Source of the DNA: Beroe ovata
Taxonomy: Eukaryota > Ctenophora > Nuda > Beroida > Beroidae
Assembly: GCA_946803715.1 (NCBI GenBank)
Contig: CAMPET010000020.1
Coordinates: 8,975-67,395, forward strand
Length of the DNA stretch: 58,421 nt
Reading direction: 5' to 3'
Of this stretch, positions 38,732 to 50,676 are shown in pieces. Below the pieces are notes generated by a model. The model worked only from the letters and a program-made list of their open reading frames with translations, searched no databases and was not told where the DNA came from. Both the position numbers and the translations under genes were made by a program. The stretch's first letter is position 1. The number at the start of each line of letters is the position of its first letter.

Positions 38732-40745
38732 ATGGCTAGTGGTAGCAACATCCAGACCAAATTCGAACCCCATGACCCTCAGCCCAGTGACGACAGCTCA
38801 ATATCCCAGCAAAACATCCTGGAGTCTGCCATGGGACCAGGTAATCTTTGTACTTTGTAGATCAAGATGTCGGAGGAAATGTTTCACGACTGTTTTCATG
38901 GAAACTTAGTCGATACTGCTGAAGATAGCCAGGTTTTGAACAGCGTTATTTTCTGCAGCCAGATGCTATCTGTTTTTTCGCGTGCCCCATGCACGAAAGA
39001 GTAAAAAGATAACGTTCGACAAGCAATACCTTATCTTCATTCTTGACTTTGACATATCAGGGATAATGATTGTGGTATCCCAGGTTTGCTCAACTCCGGG
39101 AGTGATGGGAATGGCATGAACAGCTCGAACAACTTCATCAACTCAGGAGGTAAAGCTCAGCACAACTGCTACACAACTTAACAGTTTCCCACACCTGCGT
39201 CCCGCATACTTCACACTTGTTTCAAGATCAGGACCCCTCATGAACAACCCTCGTGTGTTATCACTTACAATGCTCATCGGCTCATGTGTTGCTCATGTGT
39301 TCAGTGTTGCTCATGTGTTCAGTGTTGCTCAATGCTCACAAACAACCCTGAAGTGTTGCTCACTCCTCAGACCTCACACTAACAACAGACATGTCACCAA
39401 GTCATTATACACTAACAACAACCCCCAGATATGTCATCTCAAGACCAGGACGTTGACAGAGACGAAAAGGGCAGTGACGCTGACTCCTACCTCCGAGAAC
39501 AGGACAGATTCCTCCCAATAGCTAACGTCAGTAGGATCATGAAGAAAGCCGTTCCTCCAATTGGAAAGGTATATGCAAGTTTTGGTTTGTTTTGGTATGG
39601 AGGATTATCGTAGTTGGAGTTTCGGATATTTTGTAAATAAGCTTCCTGTACTGCAATTGGTTATTGTACTACTCATATATACACTGATTTCACATCGCAA
39701 TGTACACTCTCTGTGTAGATCCCAACCATACAATGCCTAAACAAAACCATGTTACATCTAATTAGTCCAATTAGAGATAATTGGGCAATGTACAACTGTT
39801 TCATCCTATCCTGAAGAATGAACCTGTATAATCTGTGCATTGTACTGCTTCCATACATTTGCTCTCTCGCAATATTAACTACTAACTTTTTCAGATAGCA
39901 AAAGATGCTAAGGAATGTGTTCAGGAATGCGTATCAGAGTTTATAAGTTTCATCACAAGTGAAGCATCAGGTAAAACCCAACAACTTGGTGAAACATTGG
40001 AACTCGTGTGTGATTGACACTTTTAAAAACATCGAAAATGTTTAAACCAATTCTTTCGACCTTTGCACTTTACACTGTCATTTGCACTACACTGTCATTC
40101 TACCAAGATTCTGTTAACAGATCGATGTCAACAAGAAAAGCGGAAAACAATAAATGGAGAAGACATACTGTTTGCTATGAGTGCGCTAGGATTCGATAAC
40201 TATGTAGAACCTTTGAAGATCTACCTTCAGAAGTACAGAGAATGGGTGAAACAGGTTTGATATGATCTTATTTTGTATCATGAACATCTTATCTAATATC
40301 GTGAACAACGCGCTCAATGGCAAGTCAGACCGTAGTTAACCGTTATTTGACCGCCAGGGTGAGAAGAGCATAGTACAAGTGAAGGGCGAGATGCCTGAAG
40401 ATGAACAGAGAGCGAGAGCTCTGCATGAACAAGTTCATTATGTCGGTATGTATCAGTGTACAAAGAATTCCCATATCTTGACGGCGCGCGCGAATGCAAA
40501 ATGACATTTTGGTGAGAACAGTTGCGCGCTGAACTAATTAAGCGCGGCGCGCGTAGTATACGTTCTCTCAGTGTATATACGTACTGCCCGACGCGCAGCA
40601 TTGTAGAAATTAGTAATATATAAGGCAATCATGCATGGTATTTTCAGGATCGTTGCCTCAAAGCATGCTCAATAACGTTGGAGACAACAGCGGTCACCAG
40701 TTATACGCAACTCACTTCCCAAACAACCTCTCACAGTTCAGTTAG
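38732..40745 (+). CDS. NFYB: Nuclear transcription factor Y subunit beta
   Basis: Seven exons (38732-38840, 39084-39149, 39429-39568, 39895-39970, 40121-40254, 40358-40445, 40648-40745) join in phase to 236 residues. NF-YB pairs with NF-YC through a histone fold and, with NF-YA, binds CCAAT boxes. The core is nearly invariant: [43 protein letters not shown], then [32 protein letters not shown]. The flanks are less conserved, with Ser/Asn-rich N-terminal exons and a Gln/Asn-rich C-terminal end. The last intron (40446-40647) contains a GCGCGC patch. NFYB ends the run of fifteen + strand genes. Confidence 0.95.
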
Positions 40746-41199
40746 AACACCATCCCCCATTTCACACTCTCGTGTTTCATTCACTATTTGATAAAACAGC
40801 TTTCTTTTCATTATTATTTGTTGATAATCTAAAGACTGTTTATTACAAAGCGGAGGCTTATCCAAGTTGAGACCGTTCTTTTGAATCACTACGAGCATAC
40901 ATAATTGGTGATCGAACAATAACTGTAAACTCATTTCGAGACGGATATCAGACTTATTGTTGTAGTTTTCACTTATACCCACTGGAATGAAGTGAACATT
41001 TCGTATTTTGACTCGGTATTTATATGGTTATTGAAACCATGTTATAACCTATGCGATAAAACCAGTATGATAAATTTATCCCAGTGTTTAACTATTACAA
41101 AACATGTTGTTTCTATGTGTATGAAAAGATAAATCACTGATCAGAAATACTGATATGAACAAAAGGGGAAGTGGGGAATTTGTTCGTGAAAAGGAACAC
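40746..41199. other. Convergent 3' ends of NFYB and the ELAPOR-like gene
   Basis: The 3' UTRs of the two convergent genes meet here. Nothing else is seen. Confidence 0.4.
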
Positions 41200-42582
41200 T
41201 CAAATCTCAAAACTTGACGTGAGCTGCATGATATCTTCTCTATTTCCCGGTTTCAGTCTATCGTGAAGTCTATGCAGCCGGTCACTGATTATATTCCCCG
41301 GTGTTCGGCGACCGCCCGACTTCGCAAACACGAAAGTGTCTCCCGATTCGTCATTATCCTCTGAGTCGGTATCGGCAAAAACGAAATTGTTGTTCGGCCC
41401 GCCTCTCACCTGCAGAATGAGGGTGCTTCGTGTTAGCGAGCAAAGGAATCTAGATAAATTGATGATGTCGAACTTCAATCATGGTGGGGGGGGTTAAGTA
41501 TGTCGCAACTCACTCCAGTGTAATTATCATCATTCGCATAGCTGAGCTGAGCGTATCCGTCGAGTTTGTGTTTGAGACTCGAGCTGTAGAAACCGAGCAA
41601 GCAAAGCCCGAGGATCAGTAGAACGAATAGAGCAACCCCCACGCCTATGTAGAGCTGAAATATGATGACGTCATTACAGCCACTATGTCATGAGCTGACG
41701 TAATATTGGGACAGTTCTCAGTTTAGTACTGTTCATGATCGACATCTCATACAAACGGTCCCACACCAATTATGAAAATCGGAAATCAGTTAAATTATGG
41801 CAATGGAATTTGTCAGTTATAAAATTCCTCAACGTTCTCTCATTCTCTCTAGACATGTTAATTAGTGATTAAATCTGGCATTTGCATAATTATACATGCA
41901 TAGAAGCCGTTAAATCAAACTCGTTCTTTTGTTTTAGACTCTCTCGTATAACATGAGCGGTTGTGCGTGTTCGAAGGAACGAGTGTTAGTTAATTCTTTG
42001 TGTGTTCGCTAAATTTCCCTCTATAATCAGTTTCGTTATGAGCTATGATATCGAAATAAAGTTCGGCCATAACCTCATGTGATAGTTATTGATTATTGAG
42101 TTAATGTTCGTTTGTCGCGGTTATCATACGAGATAAAGGTAAAAGTTGAAGTTTATGCCTTAAAGATTTAGAAGAGTGGGATTAAAGATTAACTGGAAAT
42201 ACTCTTGATTTGATTTGGACATTCCCTTTGTTTTGATCTCCCAGCCAGTGACTCTACCTTGAATCTCTTGATCGACGCTGAGAGGGACTCATGATAAGGT
42301 GTGCACGGTTGTGTAGTTTGAGCAGGCAGAGGCACACCTCCCAAACACACAACCCCCTCCTTTCTTACAAACCTGAGTGTTATGGTCAGACATAGGTTGT
42401 GCATTTTGACACGAATTGATACACCTATCATAGGACTTTCTAGGATAAGTAGTTTGTTTTACTTACGTTTTGTTTTGATTTCCGTCAACACACGAGGATA
42501 GAATTGATTCGTAGTCGACATCCGTGCACAGACGGCATCCGAATGGTCCATCGTAAACGAATGATAGCCTGAAGTTGCAAAC

Positions 42583-42622
<40 letters not shown>

Positions 42623-45600
42623 GCGTGTTCGTGTGAACTATAGTGTTTCGTTAGATATGTTGCAGTACTTAGTACATTGGATTAAACGCTAATTCTGAGT
42701 ATGTATAAACGCTAATTCTGTCTAACGTATGTATAATTTGTGCGTGTTTTAACACTAGATTCCCGTGAGGCTATGTTTGCTATGCAGTATGCAAGCATGT
42801 ATACCATGTACAATCCCATACATAAATCCCAGCTGATGACAGGTACCATTTTCGTGTTGCTTCCCGAAAATGATCTTAGTAGATATAGAGTCCATGGCAA
42901 TAGATGATAAGTGTCGTGAGATGTTGTCTGTCAAGTTCAACAACAGCAACCTATTAGACACAGACACACACGCACACACGCACACAGACACAGACTCACT
43001 TACTCTATGTTGTTCTTGCCTGTCATTGGTAGCTGAGTTCATATAGCGAGCTATGAGTCATTGTTTGAGAGACCGATTATAAGCAATCATTCTTTCTACA
43101 CTCTATACATTCTTTCACCACCGAAATATTTCACGCCTCTGTTTTTTGCTAACAATGTGTTGGCTGACACTCAATCGAATCGTTTTCATCTATTTGATCA
43201 TCAACTCCATTCATCTCTTTGAATTTGATAATCCGTAGTCGACCCCAGACAGCAGTGTGCTATGGTTGTGTTGTAGTGGTCGCCGGCCCAGATGAAGTTA
43301 GTCGACCACGAGGAAACACCAGGAGACCACGAGGAAACAGCAGGAGACCACGAGGAAACAGCAGGAGACGACCCCGAACTAGGGAATGTTGCAACAGCAT
43401 GTACCGTGAACAAAACAACTACCAAGGATCAGACTTCAGCTGTATACAACCATAACGACAAACGAAGAAGTCGTAAATGTCGATTTGTGGCAACATCTTC
43501 AAGAATAGCACGAGGTTTATATACTCCAACTTTTGATGTTTGTTCCCATTTAGAGCATGACTTATTCTGGAGTGATTTGGAATATTCTAGATCATGACAG
43601 TGACTCAACTTCAGGTCTATCCTTTAGACAACCGACCCCAAAGATGTCACGATTTGGCTATGCAATGATTGGCGTTCTCCTAATGGCAGTTATTCTCATG
43701 GCCTACTTAGCATACAGGTAAAAACGTTGTCACATCAACAATACAAACTTCGTCACATTTGCGAATCTTCCGATTTGGCGATGCGCCAATGAATTCACCA
43801 TCCCCAGGCTTATACAGCAAAGTAACAAAGTCCCGGGAATACTCATAGCAGTACTCAGCATCACTCTACTCATCATACAGATGGCCGTGCTACGCATTGC
43901 AATGCTCAGCCCTCACCCTAACTACAAATACAGGACTTTCCCGGTGAAGCCGCATGTCGCCACCACGCCGCTAAACGCGGCAGTCCTACCATCAGAAAGG
44001 GAAATATCAGACTCACCCAATCATTTGTCCATCACCGTGAATTTGAATCATCATGTCAAGGAGAAGAGAGTTAACGATGATACTTGAATATCAGTCAGGC
44101 TATAGCGCAGCAGTTGATAAACTGTGATACTGTGATAGATATTGTCGACAGAAACCATTGTATCAGTCATGTGAAGTCGTCATTTTGAGAGTTGTGAATT
44201 TTCATCGTTTGATTAAAGATAGTGCATGTCATTGGTCAAGGTTTAAAGGATTGACAATTTGAATATCCTAAGATCTATAAAAACTTTGTGAATGAAGAAG
44301 ATTCTGCAGTACCTGCAATCGGTGTTTTCCTCCAGTCTCATTACACCCGTATGATCTCTGTTACACCTCAGCGTTACATTGGTAACGAGACCACTGTCAC
44401 AGGCCGTGGCCGGAGAACTGGAGAATGAAATGACCACGCCCTTCCCTGCAGCATCTTCCGATATCCCTGATATCACATCGCCCTTGCTGGGGAGAGGGAG
44501 AGAAGAGGATTGATGAACGAGTATTAGGAGAGGGAGATAACACATATTCTGACATTTTTGAGAAATTCATTTTTATGTATGGAATTCGTGAGTAAATTTA
44601 GTAGGTTTATTTATGGTGCAAAACTACTCACACGATTGGATTGGAAACGGTCTCATCACCGTTGCTCTTGGTAACGACATTCAACTGACAAACCCTGACA
44701 TTCTGACCGGAGTCCTGTCCACACTGACCAGGGATTTAAACAGAAATTAGACGTGGGTGGAATATGCATTGGATAGAGAGTGCACGGGGATATCAGCAAT
44801 ACTCGTAGAATCGGTAGGATCCAAATTATCTGAATGATCGCTAAGTTAGTTACCTCCACCCCCTCATTTGACACCTCCCCCTCACTACAAATCTTCATCG
44901 TGTACCGGTAGTGAAACCTATCACCACTCTTATCGGGAAATGAGTTAGGTTGATCGTACACCATGACTTCACTCAGGACACTGACGTCATACGAATTGCG
45001 GGAGGATGGGAGAGTGAGGGAACAGGGGGTGTAGCATGTTGTGCTCCCTGGATATGGACATAGTTTCATAAATTCAGTTTTCACACGGCGGAGAAATGAG
45101 CCAAAATTTACACTTTCAAACAATCAACCTCAAATAACTTACATATCAACACAGGAACCTAATTGTGTTTGTCTGTACCTTGTCTTGCTAACGTGCCGGC
45201 CGGGCACACCACACATCTGGAGGAGTAATCTGACGTGAGAACACTCCCACTGATCACGTGATACGTGTTTTCAGGGCAAGGGATACACTTTCCCTCAGCC
45301 TCTTCTTGTGGAGATGAGTCCTCGTAAACCATCCCTGAGCATTTTGTGGGTGGTCAAGACCTAGGCTCGTCCTCGGAACTACGCGCGCGCCGCGATCGCT
45401 GTCCACTGGTCACTTTGCTAGAACAATCTCTACTATTATACCGGGCATGGTATAACTCTGTATTATATGGTGGTACCAAGTCCGCCTTAGCTCTATACGT
45501 TCCCAGACATGAACATAATAAACCTCACATTCACCTGGAGCTAAATTTGACGAAATTTCATTCTAACTCACCGGGAGCACACTCCTTACAACCAGCCCCA

Positions 45601-48600
45601 GAGCAGGGGAAGCAATAGCTACTCCCACCCTCCTTAGTGTTGGTAAAGTTGACAGCCAACAGTTGAACAGACGCTCCAACTCCTGACAACTGTACTGAAA
45701 ACTGCCTGAAACAGTCATCGGATAATTGGAATTTATCCAAGGAAATTGATCATATAAATTGGAAAATTTAGCACTGGAGAAGGAAACTAAGGTCATGGAA
45801 GTGGGGTTATTCGAAGGAAATCTAACTGAATTTCGGGCGTGGTGTCCGAGGATTTCTCCAATACGCTGACTCTAGCTATTTCGGGGTCTGTTTCACCAAT
45901 ACTTTCATCGTATGACTCAATGACTTCTCTCAGCTTCACACCGTTGACAGAGTGTTCCTGTTTAGAGTTTCAATTACAAATGGTACCCAGAACCACTTCA
46001 AATTCCGCTATAGAATTCCGCTACTAGAAACAAAACAATCATCTTGATTAAACCAGAAAGTTGTCGGAACGGTTAATTCTGACGCGTTCCCTATACGGTA
46101 TTCTTACCTTGACAATGATGAACAGGCAGGACTCTGGACACACGAGCCTAAACTGAATAGAGAATAGTCCAACTACATTACTTGTGATAACCGTCGAACT
46201 GTAATCAACCACTGGGGATCGGGAATATATCAGTGATATCTGAATATCAGACAATGTCTGATGCATTGTCCTACGGATTACTGATGTCTGATTGCTCATG
46301 CTGCCGATGTCAATCACCGGGAGAAATTCGTCAATCAGGCATCAAACATTGATATATTCTTGTCAGATGTTTATTGTTTCATTATCCGATATGAAAAGGA
46401 ACAGGGAAAGTGGTAATCTCATAGGAAATTCGTGAGTTTATTGCACTGACAAACCTCCGAAATCTATGGAGATAGGCTGGTAGTCCCGCGTTCTACCGAG
46501 AAGGTAGTCCCCAGCGGGAAACCAGCAGTCTGGACATCTCAATACCCATTTCTCGGGTATTTTCTCCCACCACACGTAGTAAAGACCTGTACAAAATGGA
46601 ATTGGGGATGGGAGTTAGGGGATAAGGACGGATAAAGTCCCGAGATTCGGACAGAAAGATGTGGGATGAAGGTGAAAATCATGACGAATAGTGGACGAAA
46701 TGGATCTCCCACAGCAGCTATACCTCTGAGTGAGACTGTGTTGGGACTACACGGTGAACAGGATGAAGTGAGTCCCGAGTTATGGCTTCCATCGGGACAA
46801 AACTCACACTTGCCCCCGTCCACTTTTCCCTGTCCCGGCTGACATTCCTGAGAGGGGGACTGGCTTAAAACATTGCATGGATTTTTCATCTCTTTCACTC
46901 TTACAAACAATCGGTTTGATTGTTCTGTATGCCAAGAGTGGGTCTCCGTGAATCGTGGAAAGAGGTTGAAAATACCTGACAAGGTTGCTTCTGAGAGGGA
47001 ATGGTATTAGAGCACTTTCCAGATACAGCCTCTTTCCAACTCCGCATGCTCACACCTGATGTGTGTGTGTGTGTGTGTGTGTGTGTCACTAACCTCCATT
47101 ACACTGTCCTACCACCGGTACAAACTCAGATTCTGGGCAGGGCACCTGAGGCAAACACTCCCAATCCGAGTTTCCCTCCGTTTGGGGAGCAAAGAAGCCC
47201 AGCTCACACGAAACGCACGTGTTATTCTGTCCAAGATAAGTGTTTTGAGGACACGATTTGCACTCACTGGTACCTGCAACGGAGTATGGATCAAGTGCTT
47301 TAAACGATAGTTTAGAGAAATTATTTCTTTAGTGTTACGATAATCACACTACTATTGCAAATGACGTTAATGAAATTCCGGTTTATGTCCGAGCAAGTCT
47401 AGCAAAGAGAACCCACCTGGTTGATCGGCGTAAGTTCCAGAAGGACAGGCGGAACACTCGGTGTATGGCGTTACACCGGTGACCGAGAACTTCCCAATTC
47501 GGGGAGACTCAAGGGGGGCCGTGTGCAGGTAGTCTGGTTCTGTGTTGAAGTAGGCCGTGGACTTGATCTCCAGTAGGAACTGCCCACTGGATGGAACTGA
47601 CATCTGAAACAATCAAATCTCATGGTTCATTGTTGTTTGAAAAAATGAAACTTTCCGACTAAATCGTGCATATTATTGGTGTTATACCATAACGATTGAT
47701 GAATACCTTGGCTGTTTGCCAATCGAAGGACTGATCTCCTTGTAGGGACTTGGTCGTAACCCCATCGTTACACGACTGAGACGAACTCGACTTCAACTGA
47801 AGGGGGGGGGGAGTGACTCGCTGAGAAATCATTGATGAATGATCCATCTTCTAGTTCTACTATTCCTCAGACTCCCTCAGATTGTTTCACCATTCTGGAT
47901 TTTAGTTCGTGTAATTCTTAAAAAACAAACCGGGGACAATTGAGGATTGATCGAGCATTCTGCTGGCATGTCATAAATCCAAAAATCAACAAAAAACTCC
48001 AAACTCACGATAAATATAAACTTCGAACTCACGTAAAATACACTCCTTAGTAACTCACGTTGAATCAAACTCACGTTGAAAACGAGTGTCATCCTATCAT
48101 CAGGAAAGAGGTAGCGAAGGTTGAGTGTCCCTGGTTGAAGAAGATGGAATGGAATGTTTATGACGTTGTTACACAGGCTCGTCGGTAAAACCACTGAATC
48201 TAGGTCGGTCCTGAATATTAGAGAGGTTAGCAGCAAACTCTGCGAGTACCCATTTCCAATACTTGATACGCCCATCGAAGATTAGGGATCATCATAGCTC
48301 AGGAAGATTATTCTGGGATCTGGAGGGACAACCATTCCAAAAGTAACCAAATTTTGATTTGAGTAGTAGTACGTGTAAAATATATACTGAAATTCTAGAC
48401 GTGTAATTGTACGGTATATAATTTACACTGTCCAACAAACAGAACGCTTAACTTGAGTTGTTATGAGACGAGAAATATTCTATAAGAAATCCTGTATAAG
48501 GAATCTATAATCAAGGATCTAAAATATCCATAGCTTTGCCAAGTACAACCCCATTTCTATTACTTGTGAGGATGAAGAACGATCAGTTTCACGACACAAA

Positions 48601-49658
48601 AACGAGCATACCAGCAATTCGAAGCTGGGGGAGTTTACCAGATGTTTGGACAAGCTTGTCCCTTGAGATCTATCTTAGTGCTGAGGAAACTGACATCAGG
48701 ATGAGCGGCTGGGTCGGGAAGAGGGTACACCAACTCATTTCCTGTGAAATGTGCATTATCAAACACAGATTTCATAGCATAAAATCCAATTATACCTCCT
48801 CTTGTTTGAGCTATAATCTAGGCAAGTACGATCCATCTGGGCACTTCTAATAATATCGCAGTAATCATAGTGAGAGGTTGGGTCAAACTCTACTCCAACT
48901 TCGCAAATGTGAGTTATATATTGAGCACACAACTCACCTGGGCTATAGGAGCCTGACGGGCATGCTTTACAATCCGTAACGTCAGTGAGGACCTCCCCCG
49001 GGCCACAAGTCTTATCTGAAACAGGTCATAATTACACACCAGGTCATATTAAAATACGGGAATTCCTCCCTCTGATACAATTCTATTTATATACAATGCG
49101 TGAAAGAAACTTCCGTGAAAGAAACGACTTTTTTGTGTGCATGAGACGAAATCTGACAAGGAACTAATGCACGTGTGCAAGTGGTAGTTGCACGTGTGCA
49201 AGTGGTAGTTGCACGTGTAGTTGCACAATGCACACCCACCGCAAGGTGCGACCCGAACTGGTGGAGGGGGTGTGCACGTGTCAGACTCGATGTCGGGGAC
49301 AAACACCCGCCATCTTCCTCCTCCTGTAGACTCCGCCCTACCACATTCCGTATACACTGTCCTCTACGGAAATTAGATATTATGATCGCCGGATCATAGT
49401 ACGGATTGGGTCCTTATCAATGATATGGGGCCGCAAATCTATCCCGAGCATGAAATTCGACCCCAGGCCCCCGAGGTGATATTCTACAAGCGAGCCTCTC
49501 CCTGAATACAGATAAGTGAACGAACAATGTATAGCAAACTATGTATAGCAAACTATAGTAATGTATAGCAAACTCACAGTCACATTGCATATGGCACTGT
49601 CAGATTGCTGGTGACAGTAGAATAGTACCATCACAATCAGAATCTGACTTCGGATCAT
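41200..49658 (-). CDS. ELAPOR1: ELAPOR1/2-like (KIAA1324/EIG121) endosome-lysosome receptor
   Basis: Twenty-two exons on the - strand join in phase to 952 residues (about 1,013 in human ELAPOR1): 49578-49658, 49240-49363, 48938-49015, 48639-48741, 48075-48210, 47707-47796, 47417-47603, 47094-47273, 46976-47055, 46724-46847, 46455-46586, 46108-46211, 45827-45957, 45572-45705, 45179-45334, 44854-45047, 44632-44714, 44313-44486, 42467-42568, 42258-42372, 41514-41654, 41200-41409. ELAPOR proteins are type I membrane proteins of the trans-Golgi, endosomes and lysosomes. Seen: a signal peptide; GGGRWRVFVPD; repeated C-x2-C growth-factor-receptor-like motifs (CSACPSGTYAD, CEFCPDGSH, CVVCPAGTLA); the mannose-6-phosphate-receptor-like region (TACDSGLVTNVTLRCN); CRLCTDVDYESILSSCVDG; a TM helix (LYIGVGVALFVLLILGLCLLGF, about residues 837-858); and a tyrosine-containing tail (GYAQLSY). 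Exon 12's 5' limit is the least certain, as about 25 residues seem short against human. Intron 18 hosts another gene. Confidence 0.88.
42583..42620. repeat. TG microsatellite in ELAPOR intron 18
   Basis: An uninterrupted TG run about 15 bases upstream (in - strand terms) of the ELAPOR exon 19 acceptor, between 42568 and the nested gene. Confidence 0.9.
43292..44087 (+). CDS. Unrecognised small membrane protein nested in ELAPOR intron 18
   Basis: Three exons (43292-43514, 43615-43717, 43808-44087) join in phase to 201 residues, read on the + strand inside the 1.7-kb intron 42569-44312 of the - strand host. I do not recognise the family. The N-terminal third is acidic with three copies of a DHEETxGD unit (21-bp repeat at 43302-43370). 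A basic patch (KRRSRKCRF) follows, then a hydrophobic helix (YAMIGVLLMAVILMAYLAY) and a second (GILIAVLSITLLIIQMAVL), separated by only about ten residues, suggesting a helical hairpin. The C-terminal 70 residues are polar. There is no signal peptide. AG lies directly before the ATG. The consistent reading phase and good splice sites support a real gene. Confidence 0.6.
47059..47086. repeat. TG microsatellite in ELAPOR intron 8
   Basis: Fills most of the 38-bp intron between exons 8 and 9 (47056-47093). The intron is almost nothing but CA repeats on the coding strand plus the splice sites. Confidence 0.85.
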
Positions 49659-50160
49659 AGGTCTGTTCGTGAAAATGATTACTTCTCTTGTTGATAAAGG
49701 AGCAATATAATCAAAAAATAATCGTATAATGATATCTGAAATATCCGTGGATTTTCAAAGACGTTTGATAGGAAAGAAAACCAATTGTTAAGACGTCATA
49801 ACAATTTGAGAGCGGAAATCTATGGAAAACGGTCCATGAGACAAAAACCACGTCTACTACTCAATGACCAATAACTACACACTAGTTTTGATAATTGCAA
49901 TACACGCGGCTATACGAGAGAGAAAAACGAAGATTCTGCACAGAGGGGTGAAACGTAACACCGAACGTAACACCGAACACACACACACACACACACANAG
50001 GAACCTTCATCGCAAATCTAGGTTCTTCATTACATCAAATTACCATATATAATCAGAATGAATAATCTTCACTGACATGATATTACTCCCATTGAAATTC
50101 ATCCTTGCACTTGCTCAGAACTTCCTCAAAATCCAGGCGGTGGGCTGGGTATTGTAAAAT

Positions 50161-50295
50161 AAGTTGTTGGTGTGTTTTTTGTTGTGTTTGTTGTTGAGTT
50201 TGTTGTTCTGTTTGTTGTTGAGTTTGTTTGTTGAGTTTGTTTGTTGTGTTTGTTGTTGAGTCTGTTGGTTGTGTTTGTTGTTTTGTTTGTTGTGT
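50161..50295. repeat. GTTT/GTTGTT low-complexity tract
   Basis: Imperfect repeats of tgttgttgagtttgt words over about 135 bases, 380 bases upstream of the receptor start. Confidence 0.85.
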
Positions 50296-50563
50296 GCTGT
50301 TTCTCACGAAGTTGTAATGGGCCAAGCAAGAGTGTCAGTATGTAATGAGGATTCATTTTCAGAGAATCACGATTAATTACAATGTCTCATAATGAGTTTG
50401 ATGCAAAAGGATTATCTTTACAATCGACCTTAATTGCAATCTTCTACGCACATAATTATGATCTTAATCTTATGTTCAATCAAGATTTGTCTTTGAGAAA
50501 GCATCACGTCAACACTATAAATGCAAGAGCATTGATAGTACGAAGCAACAGCATTGTTCGCAA

Positions 50564-50577
50564 ATATATATATAAGG
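50564..50577 (+). promoter_or_regulatory. TATA-like element of the receptor gene
   Basis: tatatatataaggg lies about 100 bases before the ATG at 50677. A cap site about 30 bases downstream would leave a 70-base 5' UTR. An acceptor-like TTTTACAG lies between it and the ATG. Confidence 0.45.
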
Positions 50578-50676
50578 GTGGTCATTAACACTATTCTTCA
50601 ATCTTGGAGAAAAAATCGTAGCAAAAACTTGACCTTCGTTTTACAGACTCCAATTTCTCGCTCCTATATTTCGAAC

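Larger units (their letters stand above)
49659..50676. other. Divergent intergenic region, ELAPOR-like gene and LDLa/7TM receptor gene
   Basis: A shared upstream region of about 1 kb for two genes reading outward. It contains a CA run ending in N (49979-49998) and a 135-bp GTT/GTTT-rich tract at 50161-50295. Frames through that tract encode only Gln/Thr/Asn runs and are not credible genes. Confidence 0.5.

Noticed and set aside
49440-49510. Possible tRNA on the - strand
   Set aside because: The T-arm-like word has no matching acceptor stem or proper anticodon arm; kept only as a SINE-like remnant.
50083-50356. Gln/Thr/Asn-rich frames on the - strand
   Set aside because: They are translations of the GTTT/GTTGTT simple repeat, in two frames at once, with no conserved part.
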